This document shows, piece after piece, positions 42,131 through 52,374 of a stretch of DNA of 64,000 nt. Below the pieces are notes generated by a model. That model had not been told where the DNA came from and searched no databases. It saw only the letters and a list, made by a program, of their open reading frames with translations. This DNA is from Symbiodinium natans (lineage: Eukaryota > Sar > Dinophyceae > Suessiales > Symbiodiniaceae): positions 358,501-422,500 of the forward strand of contig CAJNDS010000657.1 in the NCBI GenBank assembly GCA_905221605.1, given 5' to 3'. Numbering within the stretch: position 1 is the stretch's first letter; each line of letters opens with the position of its first letter. The position numbers and the translations under genes were made by a program.

Positions 42131-42890
42131 GGCTTGAAGGGTTTTTGAGTTTCGGGGATTTGGGGTTTAGGAGTTTAGGGTTTTAAGGTTTAGGATCTTA
42201 GGGCTTGAAGGGTTTCTCAGTTTCGGGTTTTGGGGGGGGTTTAAGGTTTGAGGAGCTTGGGGTTTAGGAGTTTAGGGTTTAGGGTTTAGGGTTTAGGGTT
42301 TAGGGTTAGGGTTTAGGGTTTAGGGTTCAGGGCTTAGGGCTTAGGGCTTGAAGGGTTTTTGAGTTTCGGGGATTTGGGGTTTAGGAGTTTAGGGTTTTAA
42401 GGTTTAGGATCGTAGGGCTTGAAGGGTTTCGGAGTTTCGGGTTTTGGGGGGGTTTAAGGTTTGATGAGCTTGGGGTTTAGGAGTTTAGGGTTTAGGGTTT
42501 AGGGTTTGGGGTTTGGGGTTTAGGGTTCAGGGCTTAGGGCTTAGGGCTTAGGGCTTGAAGGGTTTTTGAGTTTCGGGGATTTGGGGTTTAGGAGTTTAGG
42601 GTTTTAAGGTTTAGGATCTTAGGGCTTGAAGGGTTTCGGAGTTTCGGGTTTTGGGGGGGGGTTTAAGGTTTGAGGAGCTTGGGGTTTAGGAGTTTAGGGT
42701 TTAGGGTTTAGGGTTTAGGGTTTAGGGCTTGAAGGGTTTTTGAGTTTCGGGGATTTGGGGTTTAGGAGTTTAGGGTTTTAAGGCTTAGGATCTTAGAGCT
42801 TGAAGGGTTTCGGAGCTTCGGGTTTTGGGGGGGGTTTAAGGTTTGAGGAGCTTGGGGTTTAGGAGTTTAGTGTTTTAAGGTTTGGCAGTT
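42131..42890 (+). repeat. Higher-order telomere-like repeat, four units
   Basis: A unit opening ggcttgaagggtttttgagt recurs at 42,131, 42,345, 42,552 and about 42,726, with spacing 174-214 bases. Each contains the blocks cggggatttgggg, ggtttaggat and ggggtttaaggtttg in the same order. Confidence 0.85.
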
Positions 42891-43750
42891 TAGGGCTCTG
42901 CTTAGGGTCTCTCTCTCTCGCGGCTCGGACACAGACACGAAAGTCCAAGGACCCAGGCGTCGGCGGGTTTTAGGGTCAAGGGTGTAGACACTTTAAACCC
43001 TAAACCCTAAATCGTCCTTGGTCTATGAGTCTATGAGGCTTAGAAATCGGCACGATGGGGTCCGTGGCGGAAAGTCGCGGGGTTGCCCTAGTCTCTAAAC
43101 CCTCAACTCCGAACCCCAAATAAACCGAAGTTTACTAGGATAACCCTAAACCCTAAACCCTAAAACCCTCTCAAAGATATTCCTGAACATGATCCTCTTG
43201 AACCCACTGCGGGAACATGTAAGAACTCCCAAGGGCCTACCTTTATGATATACCTTTCCCTAATCAGACAAAGGATTTCAGAAGGAACTCACCCTAAACC
43301 CTAAACCCTAAACCCTAAACCCTAAACCCTAAGCCCTAAACCCTTAAACCCTAAACCCTCACACATTCCTGGATAGTTTAGGGTCTGCTGCTTGTCCACT
43401 TCTAGGGCCCTCCGAGATGCCCCAGACCCTTGCGCTGAAAAGCCCAGTACCCGACCCTAAACCCTTAATCCCTAAACCCTAAACCCTAAACCCTAAACCC
43501 TAAACCCTAAACCCTAAACTATGAACCCTCAACCCTAAGTCTAAAGAGTCTAAACACCAAACCCTCAACTTGCCCTAAACCCCAAACCCTCAAACCCTCA
43601 AGCCCTAGAACCCTAAAACCCTCAAACCCTCAAACCCTAAAAAGGGTTTAGGGTTTAGGGTTTTAGGGTTTAGGATTTAGGGTTTAGGGTTTAGGGGTTT
43701 AGGGAACACTGAACCCTAAAACACCCTAAACCCTCCAGGGGGGGGGGGGC

Positions 43751-43818
43751 CTTTCGCGTGATCTTCAGCGTGGAGAGCGCCGTGTCTGCAACGATCGTGG
43801 CGGTGCGCGGCTCGTCAC
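43751..43818 (-). CDS. PKG-type exon d2: CNBD-1 cassette second half and C-helix
   Basis: Two phase bases, then DEPRTATIVADTALSTLKIT and RK. The R-T-A motif holds the arginine that binds the cyclic phosphate. Threonine at the next position is typical of cGMP-selective domains. The acceptor is caaaag. The donor is GC at the edge of a poly-C tract on this strand. Phase 0 leads into exon e. Confidence 0.85.
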
Positions 43819-44790
43819 CTTTTGACTGAGACGGGTTTAGGGTTTAGGGTTTAGGGTTTAGGGTTTAGGGTTGAAGGTTTAAGGTTCAGGGTTTAGGGCC
43901 CTGAACCCTAAACCCTGCCAAGCCCACCCTAAACCCTCAACCCTGAAAGATGGTTTAGGTTTTCCCTAGACCCTAAACCCTGATCCCTGAAGGCTAAATG
44001 AAGCCTAGCCCATAATCCCGAAACCCTAACCCTTCGACCCTTGGAACCTGAAATCCTGAAAACCTTCAGCCAAAAAATGCCATGACATATGCCCTTTGGC
44101 AAACCCTAAACCCTGAAGCCCTTAAACCCTGAAACCCTTAAAACCCTAGACCTGTAAACACTTAAGCCCTTAAACCCTGAAACCCTTAAAACCCTAAACC
44201 TGTAAACACTTAAGCCCTTAAACCCTGAAACCCTTAAAAGCTTTAAAACCCTGAGCCCTAAATCACCAGAAATTAAGGCTTTAAAGGATTTTAAGGCTCT
44301 GGGGTTCCAGGGTTCTAGGGGGTATAGGGTCGGGATCTAGGGTTTTGGGGCTTTAGGGTTCTAGGGCTACCAGTTTCCAAAAATGTCGACCTTTAACGCC
44401 ATTTAGCCACGGATTTCCTAGCTCTGTAGAATTCTGATCAAGAGCAAAAAATCAGAGAACCCACAACAGTAGTGCTGGCAAAATCAGGGAACACGGGCAT
44501 TTCTTGCTAGGGTTGAGCACTTGGGTAGTTCCCTAGATTACGGTCCCTTTCTTGGGCACCCATGACAAGGCGACACCTATTAAAGAAGGATCCAAAATGC
44601 AGCCCTAACACCTAAACCCTAAACCCTCAAACCCCAAACCCGCGTGTTGTCTGACGGCCTGTTCCGATAACCCTAAACCCCTAAACCCCTAAACCCCAAA
44701 ACCCCCAAACCCCAAAACCCCTAAACCCCTCAACCCCTCAACCCCTCAACCCCTAAATCCCATAACAGCTCATCCTTCCGGCCGGGCTGC

Positions 44791-44824
44791 GCAACAGCGC
44801 TTTCTCGCCGAAGTAGTCGCCCGC
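44791..44824 (-). CDS. PKG-type exon d: CNBD-1 phosphate-binding cassette, first half
   Basis: The exon encodes AGDYFGEKALL, containing the FGE-x-A-L core of the phosphate-binding cassette, whose glutamate contacts the ribose of the cyclic nucleotide in this family. The acceptor is atgccag. The donor is GC in phase 1 (TTG C then gcagcc). Splicing to exon d2 restores ALL-R-DEPRTATI exactly as the family requires. Confidence 0.8.
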
Positions 44825-45513
44825 CTGGCATGCCGAAGTCAGGGCTCAATGTAGGGTTTCGGGGTTTGGCGTTTAGGGCTTGGGGTTTAGGGTTTGGGGT
44901 TTGGCGTTTGGGGTTTAGGGTTTGGGGTTTACTGTAGGGTGCCAGGGCTTTAGGGTTCAGGGCCTCGGGCTATGCAGGCTTCAGGGTCTTAGGGTTTCTT
45001 TCAGTTCATGTAGGATTGTTTCGTGTTTCGGACAAAAAATAGGTGCTGAATATGAATTAAATGACTTATAGGGTTCCTTTGCGTTTATGGGTTTGAGGTT
45101 TTAGGGTGCTGGCTTTCGCCTTCTGCGATCGAAGAGGACGATATGTGGCCCCGCTTCGCAGCGAAGCCGAAGTCCGGGCAGTTCGGGTTTAAGGTTGAGG
45201 GGGGTGGGGGGGGGGGGGGGGAATCGAGCCTTGGAGCCTTGGGGGGGGGGGGTAATCGAGCCTTGAACCTATTGAAACGCGCACCGGCACGCATGACTTT
45301 CGGGCACAATGCTGGCACAGGAGCTGCAACGCATGAAGCTGGCTTCAGAAAGCCGCTGCCTGCTGCTGATTTTGCTCCCAAGCCCCCCTAAACTGTGTAA
45401 GAAGGGTCCGAGCAATCCACGAGTCTGGGTTGGGTCAAGGGTCAGCCATCTTCGCCCTGAACCCTATAAGCCCTGAACCCTAAACTGCCGTAAGCACTAA
45501 ACCCGAGGCAGGG

Positions 45514-45707
45514 TTTAGGGTTTAGGGTTTAGGGTTTAGGGTTTAGGGTTTAGGGTTTAGGGTTTAGGGTTTAGGGTTTAGGGTTGAGGGTTTAGGGTTT
45601 AGGGTTTAGGGTTTAGGGTTTAGGGTTTAGGGTTTAGGGTTTAGGGTTTAGGGTTTAGGGTTTAGGGTTTAGGGTTTAGGGTTTAGGGTTTAGGGTTTAG
45701 GGTTTAG
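45514..45707 (+). repeat. Long TTTAGGG array
   Basis: About 27 units with a single variant (gttgagg), in an intron of the PKG-type gene and opposite to its transcription. Confidence 0.95.
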
Positions 45708-45984
45708 GCAGCCTTGAGGCCCGCCACGCGCGCACCACCCTTGTCGCCGACCTGCCACGGTGGAAGGGCCGTTTGGAGTTTAGTTTATAGGGTTTAGGGT
45801 TTATAGGTTTATAGGTTTTAGGGTTTAGGGTTTAGGGTTTAGGGTTTAGGGTTTAGGGTTTGGGGTTTAGGGTTTAGGGTTTAGGAGGGTCCCCTACAGT
45901 AAATCCGAGACTCTTGCAACTCTCGGAAGATCGTGTCATCTAAGGAGGGATGCTGGCGGCCTACCCCTTCATAGGGATGATCAT

Positions 45985-46036
45985 AGGCGGTGCTACAATC
46001 CCCATTCAGGACTGTTAGTACCAGGGGGCACACCCC
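45985..46036. mobile_element. Hairpin element family 1, half copy
   Basis: Only the right half is clear: tacaatccccattcaggact then gttagtaccagggggcacac. It lies in a PKG-type intron. Confidence 0.55.
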
Positions 46037-46311
46037 AATCCGAAACCCTAAAGGCTCACTACCCTCCCCAAAGGCCCATATAAGGCTTCATGAAGGGCCA
46101 TGTGGGCGACAGGGGATCCCCGGAATACCAGGCTCGCGGATGCTGATGGCGTGCGCGTGAACTATTCTGCAAGTCTGTCCAGAATGTTGGGTTCAGGGTT
46201 TAGGGCGTTTAGGGGTTAGTGCTTAGGGTTGGTACTCATGTTCCCCGAACCCTAAACCCGAAACCCTAGATCCCAAACGATGGAGCCCGGATTTCTCTGC
46301 CAGGGCTTGGG

Positions 46312-46338
46312 TTTCGTGCGGACGTCTTCGAGTACCTG
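46312..46338 (-). CDS. Possible additional CNBD-1 exon
   Basis: After the acceptor gtaccag the frame reads VLEDVRTK and stays open as PKPWQRNPGSI up to a gtttggg donor at about 46.28 kb. VLEDVRT could supply the strand before the phosphate-binding cassette that starts in the next exon. Exons c and d already join in phase 0 without it, so this may be alternative or spurious. The downstream border is not determined. Confidence 0.3.
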
Positions 46339-46564
46339 GTACCCTGAACCTCCAACCCCCTAAACCCTAGCATCCAAAACCCTGAACCCCAAATCCGAAA
46401 CTATAGCCCTGAATCTCCAAGAACCCTAAACCCCAAAAACTCCAAAATCCTGAAAACCCTAACACCCTAAAACCCTAAAACCCTAAACCCCTAAATCCAT
46501 AAAAAAGAAAAAACCCTAAAACCCCCCAAGTCACCAAGTCCCTGCATGCCAAGGTCTCCAGGGC

Positions 46565-46642
46565 CCCCGCGTGCACGGAGGCTTCTCCGTGCCGGATGAC
46601 GTAGAACTCGTCGCCCGAATCGCCCTGCTTGATGATGGTGTC
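46565..46642 (-). CDS. PKG-type exon c: CNBD-1 beta barrel
   Basis: The exon encodes DTIIKQGDSGDEFYVIRHG followed by EASVHAG. This is the most recognisable CNBD signature in the window (consensus Gd.Ii.qGd.Gd.fYvI..G.a.V). The acceptor is aaccag, directly next to a CCCTAAA array as read on this strand. The donor is placed at GC (GGG then gccctg). The frame stays open further, so the 3' border could lie downstream. Confidence 0.85.
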
Positions 46643-46645
46643 CTG

Positions 46646-46898
46646 GTTTAGGGTTTAGGGTTTAGGGTTTAGGGTTTAGGGTTTAGGGTTTAGGGTTTAG
46701 GGTTTAGGGTTTAGGGTTTAGGGTTTAGGGTTTAGGGTTTAGGGTTTAGGGTTTAGGGTTTAGGGTTTAGGGTCTAGGGTCTAGGGTTTAGGGTTTAGGG
46801 TTTAGGGTAGGGTTTAGGCTGTAGGAACTTTGGACTTTAGGGTTTAGGGTTTAGGGTTTAGGGTTTAGGGTTTAGGGTTTAGGGTTTAGGGTTTAGGG
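46646..46898 (+). repeat. Two TTTAGGG arrays with a short interruption
   Basis: Units run from 46,646 to about 46,805 and 46,840 to 46,898. The first touches the acceptor of PKG-type exon c. Confidence 0.9.
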
Positions 46899-47169
46899 CA
46901 GAAGCTCTTGCGCTTTCCCGGACTTGGGGGTAAGGGCTTGTAGGGTTTGGATCCCAAACCCTGAAGCCTAAGCCCTAAATCCTGCATCCTATAGCGCCTT
47001 GTGCCGGGTGGCGGGGAGGGGGGGGGGCTTGTGTTCGCTGGACTTTGGTGGGGCCGGGGGCTTATTATCATAAGGGCTGCAGAGCTTAAGGGGGTTTAAG
47101 GGTTTAGAAGGTTAAGGTTTAGGAAACCAACCCGAAGCTCGCTAAACCCCGCAAGCTGGGGCACCGAGC

Positions 47170-47223
47170 CCCCTTCTTGAAGTCTGTCTGCACGCACACC
47201 GAAGCCACCAAGGGGTGCTGGTC
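47170..47223 (-). CDS. PKG-type exon b: CNBD-1
   Basis: Eighteen codons, DQHPLVASVCVQTDFKKG, continuing CNBD-1 with the conserved F..G turn before the beta barrel. The acceptor is acacag and the donor is GC (GGG then gctcgg). Phase 0 at both ends matches exons a and c. The intron upstream (47,224-47,587) carries a hairpin element at 47.45 kb. Confidence 0.75.
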
Positions 47224-47449
47224 CTGTGTTGCCGTGTTGGCCCAAGCCCCACAGGGTTCAGGGTTTGGGGCTTATAGGATTTTGAGGATTTTGTCGCTCT
47301 AGTTGGAGCTTTGCGGGCACTTCTGTTTGGGTGTTCAACCCTGGGGGCCCTCAGCCCTCAATCCAAGAGCACCAGTACCTGCTCCACTGCTGCGTTTGTG
47401 GTTTAAACGGGTTTCGGGTTGAGGAGTCCAGGGTTTTCGGGCTTTTATG

Positions 47450-47554
47450 GTTGGGATCTTCCCCCTTATGCTAACAGTCCTTAATAAGGATTATCATTGG
47501 GGGTACCAGAATCCCTATTGAGGACTGTTAGTAGAAAGGGGAACCATCCCAAGC
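47450..47554. mobile_element. Hairpin element family 1, copy f
   Basis: It begins ttgggatcttcccccttatg and ends aggactgttagtagaaaggg then gaaccatcccaa. It lies in the intron between PKG-type exons a and b. Confidence 0.75.
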
Positions 47555-47587
47555 TTAAGAAATGGTTGAGGGGTTTGTGGGCCGCGC

Positions 47588-47659
47588 CTTGGGAAGGCGC
47601 TTCATGAGGGGCACGTGCTCCAGGAACTGCAGCTGCTGTGCGTAGGCCTTGTTCTCATC
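47588..47659 (-). CDS. PKG-type exon a: CNBD-1 N-terminal helix
   Basis: Twenty-four codons, DENKAYAQQLQFLEHVPLMK then RLPK. The FLEHVPLMKRL segment matches the helix that opens CNBDs (consensus fL..vplL..L). The acceptor is cgccag and the donor is GC (AAG then gcgcgg), phase 0. An upstream exon may exist, since no start codon is present here. A gene with a stop codon ends at 47,897, so the 5' end of this gene should lie between 47.66 and 47.9 kb or be further split. Confidence 0.7.
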
Positions 47660-47896
47660 CTGGCGAGAGGGGGCTTCGGTCTTCGGGTTCGAGGCCCGGG
47701 GCTCACACCCTAAACCCCTAAGTCAAACCCCTAAACCCTCAACCCTAAGCCTAAACCCCTAAACCCCTAAGCCCCGAAAGCCCCTAGAGCCCTAGAGCCC
47801 TAAAGAGGTAAAGCCCTAAAGCCCTAAAGCCCTAAAGCCCTCAAGCCCTCAAGCCCTCAAGCCCTACAGCCCTAAAGCCCTACACCTCAAATGCAT

Positions 47897-48133
47897 CTAC
47901 GCCTCAGACCTGAGATCTGCCAAAACATGGCAACAATAGGTATTGCAGTTCTTGGCGAACAGGTCGTACAGGTCGAAGCGCGCCTGACGATCGCACGCCG
48001 AAGACCGGTGAAATCGGTCTGTCGTTCCGGTGAGACGTACGGAGGAAAACGTCCACTGCGTGCTCCAGCCGAGCAAAAGTCCGGTGTGGCCGTACGAGAC
48101 GGTCACATCACTTGCCGCCGGGTTCGGCGGTGG
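47897..48133 (-). CDS. Terminal exon, possible PPPDE-like peptidase
   Basis: PPPNPAASDVTVSYGHTGLL, then LGWSTQWTFSSVRLTGTTDR and ending LYDLFAKNCNTYCCHVLADL RSEA-stop. The segment YDLFAKNCNTYC resembles the Y.l..kNCN.F motif around the catalytic cysteine of PPPDE (DeSI-type) thiol peptidases, and a histidine lies upstream (SYGHTG). The match is short, so the family call is tentative. The acceptor is cttctag. Confidence 0.45.
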   Translation of the reverse strand, partial: PPPNPAASDVTVSYGHTGLLLGWSTQWTFSSVRLTGTTDRFHRSSACDRQARFDLYDLFAKNCNTYCCHVLADLRSEA

Positions 48134-48204
48134 CTAGAAGCCGTCTTCATTAAAGACGATGGCAGAATGGTACTGTTTAGAGTTGTAGTTCAGGTTCTCC
48201 GGTT

Positions 48205-48325
48205 TAGGGTTTAGGGTTCAAGGGTTCAAGGGTTCAAAGGTTCAAGGGTTCAAGGGTTCAAGGGTTCAAGGGTTCAAGGGTTCAAGGGTTCAAGGGTTCA
48301 AGGGTTCAAGGGGCTCAAGGGCTCA
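48205..48325 (+). repeat. Private variant array GGGTTCAA
   Basis: An eight-base unit repeated about 14 times. Confidence 0.9.
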
Positions 48326-48332
48326 AGGGTTC

Positions 48333-48422
48333 AAGCCAAACCCCAAACCCCAAACCCCAAACCCCAAACCCCAAACCCCAAACCCCAAACCCCAAACCCC
48401 AAACCCCAAACCCCAAACCCTA
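48333..48422 (-). repeat. Private variant array CCCCAAA
   Basis: A heptamer (ccccaaa) repeated about 12 times, directly next to the GGGTTCAA array. Confidence 0.9.
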
Positions 48423-48555
48423 AACCCTACACCGCAGCGTTGAGGGCGCGCAGAACTCTCAGCGAGAGGGGAAGCCCTAGGCACCGCGGCTCCCTAAATC
48501 CACCCCAAGGTTCTAGATGTAAGGTTTTTGGTTGAGGATTTCGGGTTTAGGGTTT

Positions 48556-48733
48556 AGGATTAGGGCTTAGGGCTTAGGGCTTAGGGCTTAGGGCTTAGGG
48601 CTTAGGGCTTAGGGCTTAGGGCTTAGGGCTTAGGGCTTAGGGCTTAGGGCTTAGAGCTTAGGGCTTAGAGCTTAGGGCTTAGGGCTTAGGGCTTAGGGCT
48701 TAGGGCTGAGGGCTTAGGGCTTAGGGCTGAGGG
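48556..48733 (+). repeat. Private variant array GGGCTTA
   Basis: About 24 units of gggctta, changing abruptly to standard TTTAGGG at about 48,735. Confidence 0.9.
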
Positions 48734-48822
48734 TTTAGGGTTTAGGGTTTAGGGTTTAGGGTTTAGGGTTTAGGGTTTAGGGTTTAGGGTTTAGGGTTCA
48801 GGCTTTAGGCCGTGGGTTCAAC

Positions 48823-48901
48823 CCGCCCCTCTGTCCTTGGCAGCCTTCTTGTCCTTGACACGCTCCTCAGGGGAGAGCCTGGCTTCGTTGCGTGAGGAGG
48901 G
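48823..48901 (-). CDS. Unknown basic exon
   Basis: PSSRNEARLSPEERVKDKKA then AKDRGA plus one base. The acceptor is gtgcag and the donor is gttgaa, phase 1. It is lysine- and arginine-rich like the exon before it, so the two probably form one gene. Confidence 0.5.
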
Positions 48902-49054
48902 CTGCACCCTAAACCCTAGCGTGGTTGGGATGTAGATGGAACCGAACGCACCCTTCTCCGGGGATTTATTATTAGAGGCCGCCTTATAAGAGTAACCCCA
49001 AAAGGACCATTACTTGGAGAACCGACCATTTCTAAAGGGTTTAGGGTTTAGGGT

Positions 49055-49145
49055 TTGGGGCTTGGGGCTTGGGGCTTGGGGCTTGGGGCTTGGGGCTTGG
49101 GGCTTGGGGCTTGGGGCTTGGGGCTTGGGGCTTGGGGCTTGGGGT
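49055..49145 (+). repeat. Private variant array GGGGCTT
   Basis: A heptamer repeated about 12 times, then shifting to ggggttt. Confidence 0.9.
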
Positions 49146-49349
49146 TTGGGGTTTGGGGTTTGGGGTTTGGGGTTTGGGGCTTGGGGTTTGGGGTTTGGGT
49201 TCAGGGTTTAAGGTTTAGGGCTTCGGGCTTAGGGTTTAGGGCTTACTTGGGGGGCTTTGCTTCAAGTGTCAAGATTTGAGGGGTCACAACCAAGACCCTA
49301 CACACCGAAGCCTATCTTTTGCGCTTGTAAACACTCCAGGGGTTTTGGG

Positions 49350-49440
49350 TTGGGAGGTTCCCCGTATCCTAACAGTCCTTAATAGGGGGGTACTATGATC
49401 CCTATTAAGGACTGTTAGTATAAGGTGGAACATCCCGGTT
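49350..49440. mobile_element. Hairpin element family 1, copy g
   Basis: It begins ttgggaggttccccgtatcc and ends ggactgttagtataaggtgg then aacatccc. Short central part. Confidence 0.75.
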
Positions 49441-49776
49441 TGGGGTTTCGGGTAAAGCCCAAAAACCAGACACCTAAGCCCTTATCAGCCCTACAACCCC
49501 AAAACACCTTAAGCTCCCGCCTAAGCCCAGAAACAAAAGAAAAGCAGACTCCCGCCGCAAAGCCTGCTGGCTCTGAATAGGGAACTAAGTACCTTGTAAC
49601 CCCCTGTGAGAGAAACCCGAAACCCGAAACCCGAAACCCGAAACCCTAAACCCTAAACCCTAAACCCTAAACCCTAAACCCTAGACCCTAAACCCTAAAC
49701 CCTAAACCCTAAACCCTAAACCCTAAACCCTAAACCCTAAACCCTAAACCCTAAACCCAAACCCTGAACCCTAAAC

Positions 49777-49842
49777 CTTATCGTGAAGTCGGTCCAATCT
49801 TGCCCGGGCAGACGGCTGCTTCTTGCCGGACCCGTTTTTGGT
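49777..49842 (-). CDS. Unknown basic exon
   Basis: Twenty-two codons, TKNGSGKKQPSARARLDRLH then DK. The acceptor is cgcgcag. The donor AAG then gtttagg starts the telomere array 49,617-49,776. Phase 0 matches the exon at 48,823-48,901. Confidence 0.5.
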
Positions 49843-50815
49843 CTGCGCGTGGCAGGGGTTGGGGGCTTGGGGCATTGGGGGTTTAGGGTTTCGGGTTTAG
49901 GTTTTAGGGTTTAGGATTTAGGGTTCAGGGTTTATATAGGGTTTAGGATTTAGGGTTTAGGGTTTAGGGCTTAGGGCTTAGGGCTTAGGGCTTAGGGAAA
50001 AGGATAGGGCTTCGGGGGTTAGGGCTTAGGGTTTCCACACTGCGGGCCCTTGTGGGTATCTGGGCACACGGCATGTTCAATCTGGCTTGTTGGACGTTGG
50101 GTTCCTTCAGAGTTTTGGGCTGTAGACTCCTTGCTATTCCAATTCTTGTTACAATGAAACTTACTCTTGCTACCACTACCGCCGCCACTACCACTAAGCA
50201 CCTCCCCCTCGCCGCTGCCCCCTTCCCTACCTCGTGGGAAACAGGGGCAGAGGTCCATCAGACGGGGGCCTGTCCTAAGCCTTTTGCCCTGAACCCCTAA
50301 ATGAACCCCTAAATGAACCCCTAAACCCTAAACCCTTGAAACCCAGCCCGGCGGCTGCCTCTGTGCTTGCACCGCAGCCCATGAGCCCTGCGTGCACGTG
50401 CGCCTGAGCTTCACACTTGCCAGAGGAGCTGACCCTATACTTCTAAACCCTAAGCCCTGGGACTTGAGAGCGAAGGGTTTCAACCAAGGTGTTTGAGGGG
50501 CGTTTTAGGGTTCAGCGTGAGCCGACACCCCGCCCTAGACGGCGAAAGCTTGGAGTCTGTATAGTATGTCTTATAAAACTCTCAGCCCTGAGACCCTAAA
50601 CCCCAAACCACCCCCCAAACCTTGAACCCAAAACCCTATAACCCTAAGCCCTATAACCCTAACCCTTAACCTTAAAGCCCTATAGAACCCTGAGCCCGCA
50701 AACCCCAAGCCCTCAAAGACCCGAGAGTAACCTAGAAATAAAAAGGGTGCCCTTTTTGCTTTAAAGGGGCTTATAAGGGAACCTAAACCATAAGACAAGG
50801 GAATCAGGGCCCAAA

Positions 50816-50925
50816 CCCAAAACCCTAAAACCCTAAAACCCTAAAACCCTAAAACCCTAAAACCCTAAAACCCTAAAACCCTAAAACCCTAAAACCCTAA
50901 AACCCTAAAACCCTAAAACCTTAAA
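50816..50925 (-). repeat. Private variant array CCCTAAAA
   Basis: An eight-base unit repeated about 13 times, followed by standard CCCTAAA units to 51,012. Confidence 0.9.
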
Positions 50926-51659
50926 CCCCAAACCCTAAACCCTAAACCCTAAACCCTAAACCCTAAACCCTAAACCCTAAACCCTAAACCCTAAACCCTA
51001 AACCCTAAACCCTTCCCCCTAAACCCTAAACCCCAAACTAAGTGAGGGGTCGCTTCCGTCGAGCGACAGACCCCGAACGCTCGGCCGAGGGCCTTACAGC
51101 CCGAGCGCCCAAGCGAAAAGAGAAACGGAAAGGTGAGGGTTAAGCCTCACCGTCTGTCCTGGACAGGCCAACGGACATCGGCCTTTTTTACGACAACGTC
51201 AGTACTCGGCTAAGGGATGGCCGGCACCCAGACCAGGGTTTTGGGTTCAGGGTTTACTGGGGCCCCCCCCCCAGGGCCCCCTGGCCCCTGGTAGCTGGAT
51301 TCCTGGACCAGGAGGCTGGCGATCCAGGCAGGCTGGTTGCTCAATTTCGTGATTTTGGGTCAATTTTCCCCAAGGTTCTGCGAGGCTCCCTGGACCAAGG
51401 CCCCCCAAGGGCCCCCCCCAACCAAGAGCCCCCCACCCCAGAAAGGCGCTTCGGCAAGGGCGCTTCAAGGGCTTTGGGGGCCAAGGCCCCTCGGGCCAAC
51501 GCCTTCCTGCCCCAAGGCCCCCGAACCAAGAAGGGCCCCTTCCGGGCCAAGGGCCCCGGCCCAACAGGCCCCGGGCCAAGGGCCCCCGGGCCTGGGCACC
51601 CCGTCCATTTCCAAAAAGCCCCACTAGCGATTGAAATACTCATTGGCGAAAAAAATTAA

Positions 51660-52025
51660 TAGGTTCCCTGACCTTCAAATGAATAGCCTCTACGGTCCCT
51701 GACACGCCGAAGGTCCGAACAAGGCCCCGAGAGACCCCAAGAGCCACCAAAAGGCTTCAAAAGGCCCCCTAAAAGAAGGGGACCCCAGGATGCCCGCACC
51801 CGCAATGAAAAATGCGATTTTTTGGTACTGAAATCGATGGTTTTTCCTTCATTTTACCCCGGCAGGGCCAGGAAAGCCCCCAGGAAGCCCCCCAAAAGGC
51901 CCCAAGATCCACCAAAAGGCTTGATTGAGGCCCTTAAAGAAGGGGAATCCAGGAGCGGGCACAAATAAATAAGGGCCTCTACGGGCCCTGACATGCCGAA
52001 GGCCCGAAAAGGGCCGAGGCTACCC
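51660..52025. repeat. Diverged duplication, about 285-bp period
   Basis: The block with cctctacggtccctgacacg at 51,687 recurs diverged (cctctacgggccctgacatg) at about 51,972, together with flanking ccaccaaaaggcttcaaaag-like and aagaaggggaccccagga-like segments. The GC-rich ggccc-type sequence at 51,247-51,620 seems to be low complexity rather than coding. Confidence 0.6.
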
Positions 52026-52304
52026 CCAACCCCAGCTTAAACCCAAGCAGCGCAACTTTAAAAACATCAAAGCAAGGATCAGAGCACAAGATGAAAATAA
52101 ATTCCATAAACCCTAAACCCGAATAGAGTATAGTTTGGGTGGCCGGGGTGGGTTGACGGGCAACGCGAGTGCGCGGCCCGGGGTGTTTCACACCCGAGCG
52201 CGCGCCCTCCCCTGACACACCCTAAACCCTAAACCCTAAACCCTAAACCCTAAACCCTAAACCCTAAACCCTAAACCCTAAACCCTAAACCCTAAACCCT
52301 AAAC

Positions 52305-52374
52305 CTGAATGGCACCGGGGCTCGCGCCGGCGGCAACGGCGAGGCGCGACGACTAGGGATGCGATGTCAAAGTT
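52305..52374 (-). CDS. Unknown exon
   Basis: Twenty-three codons plus one base: NFDIASLVVAPRRCRRREPR then CHS. The acceptor is caaaaag. The donor gtttag opens the telomere array 52,219-52,304. Confidence 0.45.

Larger units (their letters stand above)
29889..47659 (-). other. PKG-type cyclic-nucleotide-binding gene (regulatory part), 20 mini-exons
   Basis: A gene on the minus strand was rebuilt from short open segments that match successive parts of cyclic-nucleotide-binding domains (CNBDs). It contains CNBD-1 (47.66-41.09 kb), a basic linker with KRRAFS (40.2 kb), CNBD-2 (39.9-33.3 kb), the linker DILMKVSDNKIKEYV (32.9 kb) and the start of CNBD-3 (31.1-29.9 kb). Eighteen of 19 exon junctions agree in phase. 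Donors are GC (12), GT (6) and GA (2); acceptors are AG. Introns run from about 0.1 to over 3 kb and are packed with telomere-type arrays. Three CNBDs and this linker resemble alveolate cGMP-dependent protein kinases, which bind cGMP and then activate a C-terminal kinase. No kinase exon is seen. The p-to-q junction is out of phase, so an exon is probably missing between 31.1 and 32.9 kb. Confidence 0.75.

Noticed and set aside
45720-45775. Exon between two TTTAGGG arrays
   Set aside because: Plus (SLEARHARTTLVADLPRWKG) and minus (VGDKGGARVAGLKAA) readings are equally good, so strand is undecided.
51127-51195. Terminator-like or small-RNA hairpins (gtgagggttaagcctcac and ggcc...ggcctttttt)
   Set aside because: Short stems in a GC-rich eukaryotic region, with no conserved RNA family features that I can name.
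51247-51643. Overlapping 96-125 codon frames on both strands
   Set aside because: The sequence is low-complexity ggccc/ccaagg, open in several frames with only Gly, Pro, Ala and Arg.
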